From the NCBI RefSeq assembly GCF_900078545.1, contig NZ_FLLS01000002.1:682001-746000 (forward strand): 64,000 bases of DNA. The letters are read 5' to 3'. Below the pieces are notes generated by a model that had not been told where the DNA came from, made no database searches, and saw nothing but the letters and a program-made list of their open reading frames with translations. The DNA is from Olegusella massiliensis (GTDB taxonomy: Bacteria > Actinomycetota > Coriobacteriia > Coriobacteriales > Atopobiaceae). The stretch's first letter is position 1; each line of letters opens with the position of its first letter. Both the position numbers and the translations under genes were made by a program. This document shows positions 60,683-64,000 of the stretch, in pieces.

Positions 60683-62539
60683 ATGGAAGAACTCTTGCTG
60701 GATATACTTGAACACCTACGCGCGCTGCCAGCAGAGCGCACGGACGATGCGTTAACGCGGTCTGAATTAGATGCTCTTTGGCGCAAACATAACCGCGGAG
60801 TGCACAACAACGAAAAACATCTCTCAAAGCGCTTCATCTTGCCTTTTTATCAAAAAATAAAGCAAGAGAATCCTGAGCGCTGGGCGTACTGGAATATTGA
60901 CAGCGCACTTGAAAAGCGCCTTATTCGTACCATCCAGATGAAGCCTCATCGCACGGGGTCAGGGGTTGCAACCATCACTGTTATTACGCGCCCTCAAACT
61001 TGCTCGAGTAATTGCTTATACTGCCCCTGCGACCTACGCATGCCCAAAAGCTATCTTGCCAACGAGCCTGCCTGCCAACGCGCAGAGCATAACTTTTTTG
61101 ACCCTTATCTGCAGGTTGCCGCTCGTCTACGCGCATTATCGCAAATGGGACATTCCATCGATAAAATCGAGCTCATTGTGCTCGGCGGGACCTGGAGTGA
61201 CTATCCGCGCGCTTATCAAACTTGGTTTATTCGCGAGCTGTTTCGTGCCCTCAACGATTGGCCTATCGCCAAAGAAACCTTGCGTCAACGCTATGACCAC
61301 TACCGTAAGTTAGGTCTTGCAAATAGTCCTGCTCAGCTCAGCAAATTTGTAGAGACACAGCAAGTTTTGGTTAATCAAGGCAAGAAAAGTTTTAATGACG
61401 CATTCCGTGATTTATATCAAAAAAGTGAGGCTCACCAAAGCGCTTCAAAGTACATGAGCGCACAGATGAATGAGCTTTTTGCCGAGCAGCTACGCAATGA
61501 ACGGGCACAGCATCGTGTGGTAGGACTTGTTATCGAAACACGTCCTGATACCGTTACCCCGCAAAATCTCACGCTTTTTCGCCAAATGGGCTGCACGAAA
61601 ATTCAGATGGGCATACAGAGCACCCGACAAGCCATACTGGACGCCAATCAGCGCTATACCAGCTTGGAACAGATTCACCGGGCCTTTAACCTTATTAGGC
61701 TTTTTGGTTTCAAAATTCATGCGCATCTGATGGTGAATTTGTTGGGTTCCACGCCAGAATCAGACAAACAGGACTTTCTCGCATTTGCAAATACTCCCAC
61801 TTTTTTGCCTGACGAAATCAAGCTTTACCCCTGTGCGCTGGTAGAGGGAACACAGCTGGTAGAGCATTTCAAGGACGGTTCGTGGCGTCCATATAGTCGA
61901 GACGAGCTTGTTGATGTGCTTGTAAGTGATGTCCTTGCAACACCGCCCTACATTCGCATTTCTCGCATGATTCGTGACATTAGTGCAGATGACATTCTTG
62001 TAGGAAATAAGCATACCAACCTACGCCAGATGGTGGAAAACGAGATCCGAAATGCGGGTAGGGCGGGTCTTGTACAAGAGATTCGTTTTAGAGAAATTTC
62101 CCTCGACAAGATTAACTTGGCTGAACTCGTGCTGGATGATTTTACCTATGAAACCACCGTTACAAACGAGCACTTTTTACAGTGGGTTACCCCCGAAGGT
62201 CGAATTGCAGGTTTTTGCCGTTTGTCTCTTCCTAAGTGGAAACTCCTTTGTGATGGAAATGTCGATGCCCGAGCAGATGAGCTACCTGTCGCACCAGGAC
62301 AAGCAATGATTCGTGAAGTACACGTCTATGGTCAAGCAGTACGCCTTGGTCAAGCGGATGTTGCTACTCAGCACAAAGGCTTGGGCCGTCAGCTGGTTGA
62401 ATGCGCATGCGATATTGCCCGCAGCGCAGGGTATGACAGTATCAACGTCATTAGCTCAGTAGGCACCCGCGCCTACTACCGGCGTCTCGGTTTTGAGGAT
62501 GCAGGGCTCTATCAGCGCCGAAAACTCATAGCAGATTAA
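60683..62539 (+). CDS. Elp3-family tRNA uridine-34 acetyltransferase (radical SAM + GNAT)
   Basis: Elp3 uses a [4Fe-4S] cluster, SAM and acetyl-CoA to make 5-carboxymethyl-uridine at tRNA position 34. The product of 618 residues has the radical-SAM cysteines TCSSNCLYCPCDLRMPKSYL and ANEPACQRAEHN, then ELIVLGGTWSDYP, VIETRPDTVTP, QMGIQSTRQ and DEIKLYPCALVEGTQL. The C-terminal GNAT domain has HKGLGRQLVECACDIARSAGY and TRAYYRRLGFEDAGLYQRRKL. No Elp1/Elp2 partners are needed in bacteria. ATG at 60683 follows GGGAGAG. It is divergent from the Trm9-like gene. Confidence 0.92.
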   Translation: MEELLLDILEHLRALPAERTDDALTRSELDALWRKHNRGVHNNEKHLSKRFILPFYQKIKQENPERWAYWNIDSALEKRLIRTIQMKPHRTGSGVATITVITRPQTCSSNCLYCPCDLRMPKSYLANEPACQRAEHNFFDPYLQVAARLRALSQMGHSIDKIELIVLGGTWSDYPRAYQTWFIRELFRALNDWPIAKETLRQRYDHYRKLGLANSPAQLSKFVETQQVLVNQGKKSFNDAFRDLYQKSEAHQSASKYMSAQMNELFAEQLRNERAQHRVVGLVIETRPDTVTPQNLTLFRQMGCTKIQMGIQSTRQAILDANQRYTSLEQIHRAFNLIRLFGFKIHAHLMVNLLGSTPESDKQDFLAFANTPTFLPDEIKLYPCALVEGTQLVEHFKDGSWRPYSRDELVDVLVSDVLATPPYIRISRMIRDISADDILVGNKHTNLRQMVENEIRNAGRAGLVQEIRFREISLDKINLAELVLDDFTYETTVTNEHFLQWVTPEGRIAGFCRLSLPKWKLLCDGNVDARADELPVAPGQAMIREVHVYGQAVRLGQADVATQHKGLGRQLVECACDIARSAGYDSINVISSVGTRAYYRRLGFEDAGLYQRRKLIAD

Positions 62540-62591
62540 AAAAGCATGCTGCGACATTACCTGTGCAATTAGCCTTAAGACATATCACACA

Positions 62592-64000
62592 TCAGGACAT
62601 CCGGCCATTCTCAACAGAGTAGATATCATCGGCAATCCGCAGGGTGGATGCCCGATGAGAAACGAGCGCTATCGCCTTGCCATCAGACGACTCCTTGAGT
62701 GCCTTGAGAACAACTGCTTCATTCAGGCTGTCTAAATTGCTCGTCGGCTCATCAAGAAGAACAAACGGCGCATCATGCAAAAATACCCGTGCAAGCCCAA
62801 TCCGTTGCCGTTCCCCACCCGACAAGGTACTTCCCAGCTCACCGACCAGTGTGTCATATCCTTCAGGCAACGTCATGATGAACTCATCAAGTGAGGCCTT
62901 TCGGCACGCCTCCCGAACCTCTTCGTCCGTTGCGTCAAGCCGTGCGATACGGACATTGTTCATAATCGAGTCATGGAATAGATCCGTATCTTGTGTCATG
63001 TAACTCTCCATGGCACGCAAATCCTTGGTATTTATCCTGTTGATGTACTTACCCGAAACGCTTACTGCGCCACCATCTGCTTCCCAAAACCGCATCAGCA
63101 ATTTGAGTAGCGTGGACTTGCCACTTCCGCTCTTACCGATAATCCCTACGATCTTACCTGGCTCGAAACGCATCGATATGTCCTTAAGTACCTGCGTTCC
63201 ACCATACGAGAAGGACAGCTTGTCGCAGCGCGCTTCGGTAAACGATGTGGATTCCTCTCCCACAACGTCTACAGTCTCTGGAACCTCATCGAGAATATCC
63301 AACACCCTGCTGCCAGCTGCAATCGTACTCTGAAGGGTTGTCCCCAAACCAGCCAATGCTGCAACAGGTCCATAGGAGGAAAGCAGGGCGAGGACAGAAA
63401 TGACAACACCAGAGAAATCTAAAGCACCTGTGTCATATAGATAAAGAGAACTGATAAGCATGAGCACGTCAAAGATCAAAATTACCGTATAAGAAATAGC
63501 CGTATTGCAACCAGTAATCTTACTCAACGTTCCTTGAACTGCTTCCAGTTCATCACTCATCACATCCATCTGCGCTCGGCGTCGTTTACCCTCACCAAAT
63601 TGAATTGTCTCATCAAGGCCACGGATGCTCTCGAGCACAAACGATGACAGCTCACCAGATTGATGGCGGATGTCATCACAGATAGCGCCACTGATCTTGG
63701 AGACAACAGCGGGCACCAGCACTCCAACCGCTAGAAACGCAACAAGTGCCAGTAGTCCCAGCAAAGGATTGAAGCTACCAATGAATAGGCACATTACGGT
63801 CTCAGTCAGAATAGCAATACATATCGGCGAGATGGTGTGTGCATAGAAAACCTCTAGGAGCTCCACGTCAGAGGTAATAAGTGAAACAAGGTTACCTTTA
63901 TCCCTACCCTCAAGTTTTGCTGGACACAGCCTCCTTAATGCCTGAAACACTTTGTCTCGTATGATCGCAAGTAGTGTAAAGGCAATGTAGTGATTCATCT
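62592..64000 (-). CDS. ABC transporter ATP-binding/permease protein, CydC-like (partial)
   Basis: An exporter-type half transporter: membrane domain fused to ATPase. About 468 residues are in the window; the N-terminal one or two membrane segments lie beyond position 64000. The membrane part has LRRLCPAKLEGRDKGNLVSL and ITSDVELLEVFYAHTISP, and about four membrane segments. The ATPase has Walker A GKSGSGKST, signature LSGGERQRIGLARV, Walker B FVLLDEP and the H-loop SHRAST. CydC-like proteins export thiols or haem-related compounds, but the substrate is unknown here. A partner gene may follow upstream outside the window. Confidence 0.9.
   Translation of the reverse strand, partial: MNHYIAFTLLAIIRDKVFQALRRLCPAKLEGRDKGNLVSLITSDVELLEVFYAHTISPICIAILTETVMCLFIGSFNPLLGLLALVAFLAVGVLVPAVVSKISGAICDDIRHQSGELSSFVLESIRGLDETIQFGEGKRRRAQMDVMSDELEAVQGTLSKITGCNTAISYTVILIFDVLMLISSLYLYDTGALDFSGVVISVLALLSSYGPVAALAGLGTTLQSTIAAGSRVLDILDEVPETVDVVGEESTSFTEARCDKLSFSYGGTQVLKDISMRFEPGKIVGIIGKSGSGKSTLLKLLMRFWEADGGAVSVSGKYINRINTKDLRAMESYMTQDTDLFHDSIMNNVRIARLDATDEEVREACRKASLDEFIMTLPEGYDTLVGELGSTLSGGERQRIGLARVFLHDAPFVLLDEPTSNLDSLNEAVVLKALKESSDGKAIALVSHRASTLRIADDIYSVENGRMS

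Overview
The window is one continuous stretch of a bacterial chromosome with moderate G+C. It most resembles an actinomycete of the class Coriobacteriia, in the Atopobium/Lancefieldella/Olsenella group. The reasons are the protein character of the ribosomal, RpoB/RpoC and EF-Tu genes, dense minus-strand housekeeping operons, an AbiEi-like nuclease protein of a type I associate with this class, and anaerobic glycerol and amino-sugar PTS genes. The species assignment is inference. No rRNA gene is present.

Layout. 1-3994: the head of a ribosomal protein operon on the minus strand (rplC-rplD-rplW-rplB-rpsS-rplV-rpsC, the last cut by the window edge), with a ~210 nt leader. 4000-11350: an accessory island with msrAB, a YbjQ-family gene, a glycerol catabolism operon (glpK, DUF1667 protein, FAD/NAD oxidoreductase, and a GlpA-like dehydrogenase broken by an in-frame TAA) and an orphan membrane protein. 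11396-15005: the str operon rpsL-rpsG-fusA-rpsJ. rpsJ therefore sits with fusA, and the canonical rpsJ-rplC junction is split by the island. 15060-15495: two kinds of repeat array. 15512-25246: rpoC, rpoB, rplL and rplJ with an L10 leader. 25423-30482: rplA, rplK, nusG, secE, tRNA-Trp, rpmG, tuf and tRNAs Met, Thr, Tyr and Thr.

30558-40947 holds a complete pathway for N-acetylgalactosamine or a related amino sugar: a mannose-family PTS (EIIA, a YajC-like protein, EIIB, EIIC, EIID), a GntR/UTRA regulator, AgaS, a NagA-type deacetylase, a GatY/KbaY aldolase, a PfkB-family kinase and a DeoR regulator. Together they take up and phosphorylate the sugar, deacetylate it, deaminate/isomerise it to tagatose-6-phosphate, phosphorylate that and split it into triose phosphates. 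41031-49827 is a Bacillus-like block, clpC-disA-ispD-ispF-cysS-rlmB-rae1, with a second repeat array between disA and clpC. 50058-53248 carries an HD-domain gene, lysS, greA and tatA.

53353-64000 is more variable. It holds a spermidine-synthase-like protein, a nuclease-like gene between two copies of a ~230 bp element with terminal inverted repeats, a DUF389 membrane protein with an EF-hand-like loop, a lipoprotein amidase, a zinc-ribbon membrane protein, a Trm9-like methyltransferase divergent from an Elp3 homologue, and part of an ABC transporter.

The most unusual signals are: (1) head-to-head arrays of a 24 bp motif at two loci, with start-to-start spacings of 30/31 or 41 bp (multiples of the DNA helical turn); (2) the paired ~230 bp elements around the nuclease gene, which share a central sequence with those arrays; (3) the Elp3/Trm9-like pair, suggesting a eukaryote-like wobble-uridine modification in a bacterium; (4) the in-frame stop in the glycerol-3-phosphate dehydrogenase gene.
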